Below, piece after piece: positions 37,001-44,268 of a stretch of DNA of 64,000 nt (positions within the stretch are counted from its first letter, which is position 1; each line of letters begins with the position of its first letter). Origin of the DNA: a virus; the IMG/VR virus record IMGVR_UViG_3300008267_010368, positions 62,001 to 126,000 of that record; one strand, given 5' to 3'. The position numbers and the translations under genes were made by a program. The notes beneath the pieces were generated by a model. The model searched no databases. It had not been told where the DNA came from and saw nothing but the letters and a program-made list of their open reading frames with translations.

Positions 37001-38458
37001 ATTATTTATTCCTGTTGTGTTTGAACATAAAGCGAATCTACCAACAGCAACATTATAATTTCCTTGTGTATTATTTAATAAACTTCTTTCACCAATTCCA
37101 ATATTACCCGTTCCTCCTGTGTTGTTTTGGAGTGCTAAAAATCCTAAAGACACATTACGACTACCTGTTGTATTGTTCACAAGTGATTGAGTACCAAGTG
37201 ATATGTTATTATTACCGGAAGTGTTAGATTGAAGAGATTGGTTACCCAATGAAATGTTGTTATAACCTGATGTATTGGATAATAAAGAACATTGTCCCAA
37301 TGATACGTTGTTGTTTCCTGTTGTGTTTGAACATAAATTATTTTTTCCTATCGCCACATTTGTATTTCCATCGGTGTTCGAATATAACGCCCTATATCCT
37401 ATAGCGACGTTATCGTATCCACAACCATTATTTCTTAAAGTGTTTCTACCAAGAGCAACATTTCTACCACCCGTTGTGTTTTGAACCATAGATTCATCAC
37501 CTATCGCAACGTTGAAATTACCACTATTATTATTATACAATGAAATACCTCCAATTGCGATATTTTTACAACCAGTTGAGTTGCTTTGAAGTGAAGAAAT
37601 TCCAATAGAAATATTTGAATTGATGTTTCCAGCACCAATACCTAATTTTAAACTATTAACAGTATTTGCGGTAACTCCTTGAGTGAAAATAGTGTTACCT
37701 GTAACTGTGCCACCACTCAAAGGTAAAAACTCACCCCCTAATAAATTTTGAATATTTGTTCCGTTTAAATAAAAAGTTTCACCACTAATAGTCGACCCAC
37801 TTAATCCTTCATGAAAATTTGAAAAACTTAAAATATTAATTGGAGAACAACCAGATATTGAATCAGTAAAAAGGGTTCCATTGGTTGCACATAAATCAAT
37901 TGTATTTGCAGTAATTGAAGTTGCCGATAATGAGTTTGTTGATAAGTTATTTACATTACCACCTGTAAAAGACAGTGATGATAAATCTGTTTCAAACGGT
38001 ACGAATCCAAAATTACCTGTAAATGATAATTTTTTTGTATTTGAATCGAGTGTTGCGTTAGTTAAGAAAGTGTTATATTCAGGTAATGTGATTGAATAAG
38101 TTAATCCTGAATTATTTATTGTTCCTCCACTTACTATTATTGCACCATTCAACACAACTAGTTCGGCACCATTTTCAATATTTAATTCACCTTGAACTAC
38201 TAAATCACCAAAAATTAAATTTTGATAATCTTCATATATTGTTATAGATGTCCCTGATGGAATGAAGTTTCTTGTAAAAGATTCGATTACAGTTTCAATA
38301 GTACCACCCGTAGGGTTAGTCAAAATCAATGTATTATTTTCATAAGTTCCACCTGTATAACCGATACTCTGTAAGAAGTATAAGTTATTATCCATTTGTG
38401 CAAAACTCAACTTTGATCCTTGTGCATCAGGTCCTATCGATCTAGTTATTAACGCCAT
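34088..38458 (-). CDS. Giant repeat fibre/adhesin with 66 YadA-like 17-residue units
   Basis: A 1456-residue protein. Residues 1-280 form an N-terminal attachment region containing SGSTISGETFYLNG and LSGGTVTGNTIFTQGVTANT modules shared with the 1039-aa fibre. About 66 tandem units of 17 residues follow, consensus N-N-V-S-L-G-x-x-S-L-x-x-N-T-T-G-x, the style of YadA/trimeric autotransporter head repeats that stack as a beta-roll. The C-terminus, NNEFVVGSVGTPLGTI and TWQIRVNGNLYKLLLA, looks like a short trimerising or capping end. Many units carry Cys at the x positions. It is the probable main receptor-binding fibre. A TATTTAT element lies 16 nt upstream. Confidence 0.85.
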   Translation of the reverse strand: MALITRSIGPDAQGSKLSFAQMDNNLYFLQSIGYTGGTYENNTLILTNPTGGTIETVIESFTRNFIPSGTSITIYEDYQNLIFGDLVVQGELNIENGAELVVLNGAIIVSGGTINNSGLTYSITLPEYNTFLTNATLDSNTKKLSFTGNFGFVPFETDLSSLSFTGGNVNNLSTNSLSATSITANTIDLCATNGTLFTDSISGCSPINILSFSNFHEGLSGSTISGETFYLNGTNIQNLLGGEFLPLSGGTVTGNTIFTQGVTANTVNSLKLGIGAGNINSNISIGISSLQSNSTGCKNIAIGGISLYNNNSGNFNVAIGDESMVQNTTGGRNVALGRNTLRNNGCGYDNVAIGYRALYSNTDGNTNVAIGKNNLCSNTTGNNNVSLGQCSLLSNTSGYNNISLGNQSLQSNTSGNNNISLGTQSLVNNTTGSRNVSLGFLALQNNTGGTGNIGIGERSLLNNTQGNYNVAVGRFALCSNTTGINNLALGTGSLSKNTTGQNNVGLGTLSLYNNTTGCQNVSLGIFSLYKNTTGNNNVSLGGNSIRFNTTGSNNVSLGYQTLFCNTSGSNNVSLGANSLYSNTTGGNNISLGQSSLQSNTTGGNNVSLGTSSLRCNTTGFQNVALGRFSLQYNTTGNNNIGIGYASLCCNLSNGNVGIGWNTLSRNTTGSKNLAVGYQALFGNTTGGYNIAFGDQTLRNNTTGTQNFGVGQGALRSNTTGFSNLAMGRTSLCTNSTGCYNIAIGDAAMLGNTTGSNNVSLGKSSLRSNTTGPGNVVIGANTLQSNTTGGSNVAVGFYALRCNTTASFNIGIGSQALYRNTTGTPNIAIGTNALRCNTTGGNHIAIGCNALLNNTTSYNNVSLGVCSLLANTTGSGNFAVGNTSMRCNTIGCYNIALGTSSLFNNSIGNFNVGIGRLPLFSNTTGSNNVALGYNPLRFNTTGSNNVSLGTSSLQSNTTGGNNISLGYRSLLLNTTGVNNVSLGGSSLCSNTTGIYNISLGCNSLRFNTTGCHNVSLGYASLCCNTTGNNNVSLGRCSLGRNTTGCNNVAIGCSTLGSNTYGLNNVSIGSYSLGLNTTGCHNIGIGYRSLYCNTIGCDNVSLGQSSLRSNTTGNNNVSLGLNSLRDNTTGNQNVAIGRSSLFKNVSGCDNVALGYKSLYSNTGGIYNTAIGRLTLNSNVTGNNNVAIGIASLFSNTTGSNNVSIGPAALSTNTIGNHNLAFGYNSLLQNLTGCNNISLGKNSLKYNSSADNNIAIGEKSLYGVNGYSVGGSNIALGKQSLQSNTLGVNNIALGTNSLQCNASGSYNLSLGTLSLQNNLQGSHNISIGVSSLQYNTYGNSNLSIGYQSLTQNTTGCYNISLSQGSLLNNTTGCNNIAIGLSSSCSNVTGSTNVAIGCLTQTGNFSNSVILGAGATASANNEFVVGSVGTPLGTITTEACTSSKTWQIRVNGNLYKLLLA
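34240..37620 (-). repeat. About 66 tandem 51-bp coding repeats
   Basis: Each 51-bp unit encodes 17 residues of the type NNVSLGxxSLxxNTTGx. Units differ in sequence, with many synonymous changes; one unit has 16 residues (near unit 23) and one is lengthened by a GYSVGG segment (near unit 58). The array is in frame throughout. Confidence 0.9.
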
Positions 38459-38474
38459 TTTTTAATTTTATTAT

Positions 38475-38481
38475 ATAAATA
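38475..38481 (-). promoter_or_regulatory. TATTTAT element before the repeat-fibre gene
   Basis: Minus-strand context CTTTATATTTATATAATAAA, 16 nt before the ATG at 38458, in the 29-bp gap after the 649-aa gene. Confidence 0.45.
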
Positions 38482-38487
38482 TAAAGT

Positions 38488-40437
38488 TTATTGATTAAAT
38501 TGTGGATCATAATATTGTGGTTCAATATAAAGATAATCAGTATATAGATAAATTAATGGAAGACAATCCAAACACCAGTAGTCAATCAAATCATATTTAT
38601 CCTTAATTATTCTGTAGTTATGTTGAATTTGTGTAAAATCTAATGGTTCTGTATACATTCTAAATTGTGAAATTCCACCCATAAAGGTTCCACCAAAATT
38701 TTGTTCAAGTAAAATATCAGTTGTTAATCCACTTAAAGTCGTTGCTGAAAGTATATTGTTAGGAAACAATTCAGGATCTTGTATATAAGGTCCATAAGGT
38801 GTCGTACAAGAAGAAAAAATTAAGTTTTCATGTAACCCTTGTGTTCCACCACCGAAAGATATATTATATGGTACGCCGATTTGTTTTTCTTTTTCGGTAT
38901 TTAATTCTCTTGGAATTATTTCTTCAAAGTTTCGAATTATCATAAAAAGATAACCGTTAACAAATATTTTTAAATCACCAAGTCTATATCTTACCTCATC
39001 ATACCATTTTCTGTTAAAATTAATAATATGTATTTTTTGTTCTTTTGTTCCACCTGTATGTGTTTGAGGAGGACTTATTAATTTATATGACATACCATCC
39101 AAAGAAGATTGATATGTTTCTTTTCTTATATCATTAATTCCACCTTTATTTAATAAGTCGCAATCTTCCAAGTATTCATACCTTTCAAATACCGCACTGA
39201 CATAAACCCATCTTTCTTCAGTGTTATCATCACAATTGTAATTACAAGTACCATAGATTGGTGATGATACATATTCATCAAATGTGTATCCTGTACTATA
39301 TGTTAATCCTGTAGTTGAGCAAGAACCTGTTGTGATACAAGATCCCGTTGTCACAATTGATTTTACAACCAATACGGGATTCACTGCACAACCACTTAAT
39401 CTAATTGATAGTGCATTAGATAGTACATCTATTTTAGGATCGTAAGGTTTTGATGTAATGTCTATTGTTTCACTTAAACATCCACAATCACAATTTTTTG
39501 AATGAGTTTTAGATGTTGTTGATTGAGGATACACACCAAAACAGTTTGAATTTGTCACCGCTGAATTTGCACATGCACAAGTTTCAATACAAGTAAGTCC
39601 ACTTGTTATTCTACTATAACCTGAAAAACTTTCTGATGTTCCCGTTGCATAATGATAAAATTTATTTTCAGCTCTTGCGCCAAAATAAAAAAATGTTCCA
39701 GCATTTTCAGGATAAACATCATTCAAATATTCTTCGGTATCAGTATCAATTTCATAGTCGTCAAATTGTCTTGGTTTGATGACGGCTTCCATTGTCCAAC
39801 CTTTGTTGACTCTTTCGGGAAAAACTTCATAATCATAACCTTTCAATTTGTAAAATCCTTGATAAAACCCACCATAAAGTTCTTGATAATATCCTACGGT
39901 ACTTGCAGACTTTGACTCAATATTATATATAGTATTTTTAGGTCTACCTGAAAAAACAACGTTTGGTTGTCTTGTGTATCCGGTTACGGGAACCATTTTG
40001 AATCTTCTATCACGGTAATGTGGATTGAATTTATAATCATCACGAATACCCATAGAATAGTATAATGTTTGTCCCGTTAAACCAGTGTATAAACCATTAT
40101 CGGTTCCAACAAGTCCAACGTCACATAATCCTGTAAATGCTGAATAACAATTCAAATCTACATTATTTGGATTGTAAAAATTACTTGATACTAATGTGTT
40201 TGATTGATTATATTCACCAAATTGTATTACATTTTGTGGATTATTATTTGAAGAAGATAAATCAATTTTAATTGGTAATATTGTTCCGTTATTTGACGCT
40301 ATCAAATCATTTGAAAACACCACTTCTTCATCATAATCCCTTTCATCTGAAGCAAGTGTCAAATCAAAATAGTTTGAACTATTAAGTAACACCTTATATT
40401 TTTTGTAATAATACGAATTCAGATTTTGTGTTGGCAT
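38488..40437 (-). CDS. Large virion protein with Cys clusters and LamG-like domain
   Basis: A 649-residue protein. The part from GWTMEAVIKPRQFDDYEID through WVYVSAVFERYEY to LGDLKIFVNGYLFMIIRNFE and GGISQFRMYTEPLDFTQIQ has the order of a concanavalin/LamG-like beta-sandwich (W-T-x-E-x-x-I-K, W-x-Y-V, K-I-F-V-N-G, F-R-x-Y). Inside it, near residues 278-322, is a Cys-dense insertion (TCIETCACA, later NCDCGCL), and a second set near residues 355-400 (GSCITTGSCSTTG, GTCNYNC). It is the first gene of the minus-strand adhesion block with its own TATTTAT element. A carbohydrate-binding fibre or collar protein is inferred. Confidence 0.65.
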   Translation of the reverse strand: MPTQNLNSYYYKKYKVLLNSSNYFDLTLASDERDYDEEVVFSNDLIASNNGTILPIKIDLSSSNNNPQNVIQFGEYNQSNTLVSSNFYNPNNVDLNCYSAFTGLCDVGLVGTDNGLYTGLTGQTLYYSMGIRDDYKFNPHYRDRRFKMVPVTGYTRQPNVVFSGRPKNTIYNIESKSASTVGYYQELYGGFYQGFYKLKGYDYEVFPERVNKGWTMEAVIKPRQFDDYEIDTDTEEYLNDVYPENAGTFFYFGARAENKFYHYATGTSESFSGYSRITSGLTCIETCACANSAVTNSNCFGVYPQSTTSKTHSKNCDCGCLSETIDITSKPYDPKIDVLSNALSIRLSGCAVNPVLVVKSIVTTGSCITTGSCSTTGLTYSTGYTFDEYVSSPIYGTCNYNCDDNTEERWVYVSAVFERYEYLEDCDLLNKGGINDIRKETYQSSLDGMSYKLISPPQTHTGGTKEQKIHIINFNRKWYDEVRYRLGDLKIFVNGYLFMIIRNFEEIIPRELNTEKEKQIGVPYNISFGGGTQGLHENLIFSSCTTPYGPYIQDPELFPNNILSATTLSGLTTDILLEQNFGGTFMGGISQFRMYTEPLDFTQIQHNYRIIKDKYDLIDYWCLDCLPLIYLYTDYLYIEPQYYDPQFNQ

Positions 40438-40449
40438 TCTTTTTTAATG

Positions 40450-40456
40450 ATAAATA
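40450..40456 (-). promoter_or_regulatory. TATTTAT element, minus arm of a divergent promoter
   Basis: Minus-strand context AAACTATTTATCATTAAAAA, 12 nt before the ATG at 40437. Confidence 0.5.
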
Positions 40457-40468
40457 GTTTAGTTGAAG

Positions 40469-40475
40469 TATTTAT
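40469..40475 (+). promoter_or_regulatory. TATTTAT element, plus arm of a divergent promoter
   Basis: Context GTTGAAGTATTTATAGGTAA, 14 nt before the ATG at 40490. The 52-bp gap holds one element per strand, each pointing at its own gene. Confidence 0.5.
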
Positions 40476-40489
40476 AGGTAAAAGCCTAT

Positions 40490-41206
40490 ATGAAATCATA
40501 TAAATATTCTACAAAGGATAGAGCATTAAGAGTAGCAAGGACTTTGGGTTGTGATGGATATCATTCACATGAAGTCGATGGTAGAAAAAAATTTATGCCT
40601 TGTAAAAGTCATAAAATATTTTTATCCAAAACAAAAAAAGAAAATAATAAAAAAGAAGAAGATGGTGAAGTTACAGAGCTTGTAGATTATGATGGTACAT
40701 GGTTAACTTCAAGTATTGGACTTCAAGATCCAGCATCTACGGTTCAAGGTTTTACAAGCACAGAAAAAACTGTTGCAATGTCAAGAAACCCAAGAGATCC
40801 ACTACTTCGTGGATGGTACGGATATTACGGTGAAGGTCACGTAAAAGAGGAAGATATGTCAAAAGCATTCGGATATAAAAAGACAAAAGATTTAGACGCT
40901 AAAGAAACAATTAAATTTTATAAAAAAAAATTAGGTGACGAACAAAAGGCAAAAGATAGAGCAAAAGAATTAGGAAAAGATTTAAAATTTGAAAAAAATG
41001 CTTCGAAAAAAATTAAAAATAAAAAAGATTTTGTAACTAGAGGTATAATAAAAGAAAAAGATGTTAATGACATTTCCGAAGACAAGTTATTACATAAAAA
41101 AGAATATAGTAATATTTTAAAAAAGAATGTAAGGGCATTAAAAAATATGGCAGATAAACAAGGAATTAGTATTGATGACTTAATAAGTCTTTTAAAAGAT
41201 GAATAA
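40490..41206 (+). CDS. Conserved-looking phage protein of unknown function
   Basis: A 238-residue, Lys-rich protein. An N-terminal compact region (RALRVARTLGCDGYHSHEVD, then GRKKFMPCKSHKIF) with one Cys and two His plus a second Cys-x-x-H could bind a metal ion. The middle holds TAMSRNPRDPLLRGWYGYYG-like sequence (residues about 100-120) and the C-terminal 130 residues are highly charged helices. It leads a five-gene plus-strand operon ending in a terminator. Could be a minor head or scaffold-related protein, but this is only context. Confidence 0.6.
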   Translation: MKSYKYSTKDRALRVARTLGCDGYHSHEVDGRKKFMPCKSHKIFLSKTKKENNKKEEDGEVTELVDYDGTWLTSSIGLQDPASTVQGFTSTEKTVAMSRNPRDPLLRGWYGYYGEGHVKEEDMSKAFGYKKTKDLDAKETIKFYKKKLGDEQKAKDRAKELGKDLKFEKNASKKIKNKKDFVTRGIIKEKDVNDISEDKLLHKKEYSNILKKNVRALKNMADKQGISIDDLISLLKDE

Positions 41207-41645
41207 AAATCTTTACGATAGAAAAGCAAAATTACCTGATTCTTTAATAAAACATTTAAAGGATTGTTTTAATTCTGTTGAAGCCGATTCAAACACTGAA
41301 GGTTACAATAGAAACCAAGATTTGGTGGACAATGGTTACGTTACTTATCAACAAATTAAAAGAATTAAAAATTGGTTTGATGAATATAGTGGTAACGAAG
41401 AAGACGCTCCATTTGTTTTGAATGGAAAATACAGAATGAAAAATTGGTGTGATGAAGTTTTAAGAGTTTGGAGGGATAATGATTCAAATAGTAAAGACAC
41501 TAAACAAGATGCTGGAATGCAAAATACACACCTTTCTTCACATGAAAAAAACAGTTTTAATTTAAATGATAAACATGGGACAACTGTGGATGATTTAAAA
41601 GAAGAAGTAATTAAAATAAATAAACTGATAAAAAAAATAATATAA
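41199..41645 (+). CDS. Unknown 148-aa phage protein
   Basis: Begins MNKNLYDRKAKLPDSLIKHL and overlaps the previous gene by 8 nt. Residues about 10-90 are helical with conserved-looking GYVTYQQIKRIKNWFDEYSG and YRMKNWCDEVLRVWRD. The C-terminus is a short coiled-coil-like helix (DDLKEEVIKINKLIKKII). The middle part is polar and probably disordered. I do not recognise a family; repeated Trp in the helices suggests protein or DNA contact. Confidence 0.6.
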   Translation: MNKNLYDRKAKLPDSLIKHLKDCFNSVEADSNTEGYNRNQDLVDNGYVTYQQIKRIKNWFDEYSGNEEDAPFVLNGKYRMKNWCDEVLRVWRDNDSNSKDTKQDAGMQNTHLSSHEKNSFNLNDKHGTTVDDLKEEVIKINKLIKKII

Positions 41646-41646
41646 A

Positions 41647-41940
41647 ATGGCAGTACAATCAGATAAGTTAGATTTTTCACAACCTGAAAATGAAATGTCA
41701 AGAATCGCCGAAGAACAAAGAAAAAAATTGTTCCCAAGAAATGATTTCAAACCAACCGATCCTTATTCATCTGTACATCCCGACGCATTGGCAAACGGTG
41801 ATAAAATTGGTAGAGGAACAGGTGGTGATTTAGATATTTACAACCAAAATGCAGGAACAAGTGTTGATAAGCAAGAAAGAATTGAAGACATCAAAGTTAA
41901 CAAGTACACAAGTAATAATCCATATTATACAGTAACGTGA
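41647..41940 (+). CDS. Unknown 97-aa polar protein
   Basis: Starts 1 nt after the previous stop (MAVQSDKLDFSQPENEMSRI...). Polar, Pro/Asp/Asn-rich, largely without predicted secondary structure: FPRNDFKPTDPYSSVHPDAL, then GDKIGRGTGGDLDIYNQNAG. Its TGA overlaps the ATG of the next gene (ATG at 41937). Possibly a disordered head or core protein. Confidence 0.6.
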   Translation: MAVQSDKLDFSQPENEMSRIAEEQRKKLFPRNDFKPTDPYSSVHPDALANGDKIGRGTGGDLDIYNQNAGTSVDKQERIEDIKVNKYTSNNPYYTVT

Positions 41941-42338
41941 AACTTTTAGGTAACTTAAAACATATAATTAACGAAATTGCATCAATAAATGATTTACAAG
42001 ATAGTATCAAAAAGAAAAAACTTGTAATAATTTATTATGATGGAAAAGATAATGGGGGTAAAGGTTTAAGAACCATTGAACCGGTATGCTTGGGTTACAG
42101 TAAAAAAGGTAATTTAGTTTTAAGAGCATGGGAACGTGAGGGTGCATCCTATAGCGAAAAAAATGAAAACAACATATTACCAGGATGGAGGTTATTCAGA
42201 TTAGATAAAATATTTACATTATCACCAACAATGGATAATTTTTATGAAATGAGACCGAACTACAACCCTAATGGTGACAAATCAATGACAAGGGTTTTAG
42301 TGAACGCAAAATTTAATAATGAAGAAAATATAACATAA
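41937..42338 (+). CDS. WYL-domain-like small protein
   Basis: A 133-residue protein with a WYL-like core: KKKLVIIYYDGKDN, then RTIEPVCLGYSKKGNLVLRA, a polar loop, and PGWRLFRLDKIFTLSP. The order (I-x-Y, R-x-I-E-P, G-x-L-V-L-R-A, W-R-x-F-R-L-D-K-I) is that of WYL domains, ligand-binding modules of bacterial regulators and some nuclease accessory factors. No helix-turn-helix precedes it, so it acts either alone or with a partner. Confidence 0.65.
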   Translation: MKLLGNLKHIINEIASINDLQDSIKKKKLVIIYYDGKDNGGKGLRTIEPVCLGYSKKGNLVLRAWEREGASYSEKNENNILPGWRLFRLDKIFTLSPTMDNFYEMRPNYNPNGDKSMTRVLVNAKFNNEENIT

Positions 42339-42344
42339 CATAAC

Positions 42345-42983
42345 ATGGGATCAGCAGAAGAGTTAATGCAAAGACTTGCAGTTTCAAAAAAAATAATGGA
42401 ACGACAAGAACAAATTAAACCAGGTTCTATTGATAATAGAAGAATCAATACTCCAATGGTAGACAATTTTGAGCCGGTGGCAGCAAATTATAATTTACCA
42501 CAAGAATTTTTAAGTGAACAAAAACCACAAAGACAATTCGACCCAACAAAACCAATAGAAGAAACAAAGATTATCAATTCCAAATTACCAGACGAAATAA
42601 AAAGATTAATGATTGAACAACCAATTGTTCAACCGTCTAGTGTAGGAACAACTGTAATTTCAGATGATATCATCGAAGGTGCTCAAAGATTAATGAAAAT
42701 GGGTAATAATAAAATTACAGATTACCCCGAAAACGTAAAAACACAACAACCAACAAAAATGCCAGTTTCAGAAAGTTATAGTTCAAATATAAATGTTTCA
42801 GAAATCAAAAGTATGATAAGGGATGTTGTAAGAGACACTGTTAGGGATGTTGTAAGAGAAGAACTAAAAGATGCAGGAATGATTGTTGAATCCACAGAAA
42901 ATTTAAATGAAGTTATTCAATTTAAAGTGGGGCAACATTTATTCATAGGAAAAGTTACCAAAGTAAAAAAGTTACAAAAGTAA
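42345..42983 (+). CDS. Unknown 212-aa protein with C-terminal helix and short SH3-like end
   Basis: The N-terminal two-thirds are Pro/Gln/Asn-rich and probably disordered (QPIVQPSSVGTTVISDDIIE...). Residues about 150-175 form a charged helix with a repeated pattern MIRDVVRDTVRDVVREELKD. The end, FKVGQHLFIGKVTKVKKLQ, resembles a small beta hairpin found in other large-phage proteins. A clear terminator follows. Role unknown. Confidence 0.6.
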   Translation: MGSAEELMQRLAVSKKIMERQEQIKPGSIDNRRINTPMVDNFEPVAANYNLPQEFLSEQKPQRQFDPTKPIEETKIINSKLPDEIKRLMIEQPIVQPSSVGTTVISDDIIEGAQRLMKMGNNKITDYPENVKTQQPTKMPVSESYSSNINVSEIKSMIRDVVRDTVRDVVREELKDAGMIVESTENLNEVIQFKVGQHLFIGKVTKVKKLQK

Positions 42984-42989
42984 AAATAG

Positions 42990-43010
42990 AATCCACCAAA
43001 TAGGTGGATT
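42990..43010 (+). terminator. Rho-independent terminator of the 40.5-43.0 kb operon
   Basis: An 8-bp stem AATCCACC / GGTGGATT with a 5-nt AAATA loop, followed by TTTTATTTTA on the plus strand. It lies 6 nt past the stop of the 212-aa gene and separates this operon from the glycosyltransferase cluster. Confidence 0.85.
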
Positions 43011-43053
43011 TTTTATTTTATTAAACTTATATTTTACTTAAAACAAATTTCAA

Positions 43054-44268
43054 ATGAGTAAAATAAAAGTTTTAGTTCTTCCTTCAGACCGTACAGGTGT
43101 TGGAAAATTCCGTTCAGTAGATCCACATATCATGTTACAAAATAGTCATTCTGATGATTTTCATGTTGACATTGATTATGAACCAAAAATTAATGATATA
43201 AATTATTGGAAAAATTATGATATTGTACATTTTCACCGTTCAATTGGAAATGATTACAATCAATCAGTGTCAATTATTCAAAATTTAAACAATATGGGTA
43301 TTGTCACAATAATGGATTTAGATGACTATTGGTTACCTACAAAGGAACACCCTATTCATCAGTTGGTTATTCAACATAAATTACATGAAAAAATTATTGC
43401 AAATTTAAAAGTTGCAAGATATGTGACAACAACAACTAGCGTTTTTGCAACCGAAATTTCTAAGTTGAATAAAAATGTGTTTGTATTACCAAACGCAATC
43501 AATCCAAAAGAACCACAATTTTCACAAGAAACGGAAAAATCAGATAAGTTAAGATTCGGTTGGCTTGGTGGTTCTTCACATTTGCATGACTTGAAACTTT
43601 TGGATGGTACGTTTAGCAAGTTATCCACATTAAAAGACAAGTTTAGTGTATATCTTTGTGGTTTTGACACAAGAGGTACTGTGACTGAAATCAATAAAGA
43701 TACAGGAGAACAAAAACAGCGAGAAATTAAACCTGAAGAAACGGTATGGGCAAGATATGAAGAAATTTTTACAAACAACTATAAATTGGTAAGTCCTGAA
43801 CATAAAAATTTACTTATGAAATTTGAACAAAGTGATTTGATTTCAAAGGATGAATATTTTTACAACCGTGTTTGGACAAAACCTGTAACAACATATGCAT
43901 CAAACTACAGATGGTTTGACGTGTCACTTGCACCAATTAAAAATCATATATTTAATAGAGTTAAATCACAACTTAAAGTTATTGAAGCGGGGTTTTATAA
44001 AAAAGCAATAATTGCATCGAATATCGGTCCTTACACTATTGATTTAAAACACGCACTTAATCAAGGAAACTTTACAGATGGTAACGCACTTTTAGTAGAC
44101 GAAGTTAAAAACCATTCAGATTGGGCGAAATACATGAAAAAATTAATTGAAAATCCAAATTGGGCGTTTGATTTAGGTGAAAGATTGTATGAAACCGTTA
44201 AAGACACTTATGATTTAAATAAAGTAACATCCGATAGAGCAGAACTTTATAAACAACTTGTAAAATGA
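43054..44268 (+). CDS. GT4-like glycosyltransferase
   Basis: A 404-residue GT-B protein. The N-terminal domain starts VLVLPSDRTGVGKFRSVDPH and has FHRSIGN and TIMDLDDYWLP. The C-terminal domain contains RFGWLGGSSHLHDLKLL (the donor-domain start), LAPIKNHIFNRVKSQLKVIE and AIIASNIGPY, the equivalent of the E-x7-E donor-binding area in altered form. It first appears after the terminator and overlaps the next gene by 4 nt (ATGA). The G-x-G-K-F-R-S opening suggests a large-phage-type glycosyltransferase. Acceptor and sugar unknown. Confidence 0.75.
   Translation: MSKIKVLVLPSDRTGVGKFRSVDPHIMLQNSHSDDFHVDIDYEPKINDINYWKNYDIVHFHRSIGNDYNQSVSIIQNLNNMGIVTIMDLDDYWLPTKEHPIHQLVIQHKLHEKIIANLKVARYVTTTTSVFATEISKLNKNVFVLPNAINPKEPQFSQETEKSDKLRFGWLGGSSHLHDLKLLDGTFSKLSTLKDKFSVYLCGFDTRGTVTEINKDTGEQKQREIKPEETVWARYEEIFTNNYKLVSPEHKNLLMKFEQSDLISKDEYFYNRVWTKPVTTYASNYRWFDVSLAPIKNHIFNRVKSQLKVIEAGFYKKAIIASNIGPYTIDLKHALNQGNFTDGNALLVDEVKNHSDWAKYMKKLIENPNWAFDLGERLYETVKDTYDLNKVTSDRAELYKQLVK

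Noticed and set aside
34240-37620. Regular 51-bp repeats that could be taken for a CRISPR array or satellite
   Set aside because: The periodicity is in frame within one long gene, spacers are not unique sequences, and the encoded 17-residue units are protein repeats.
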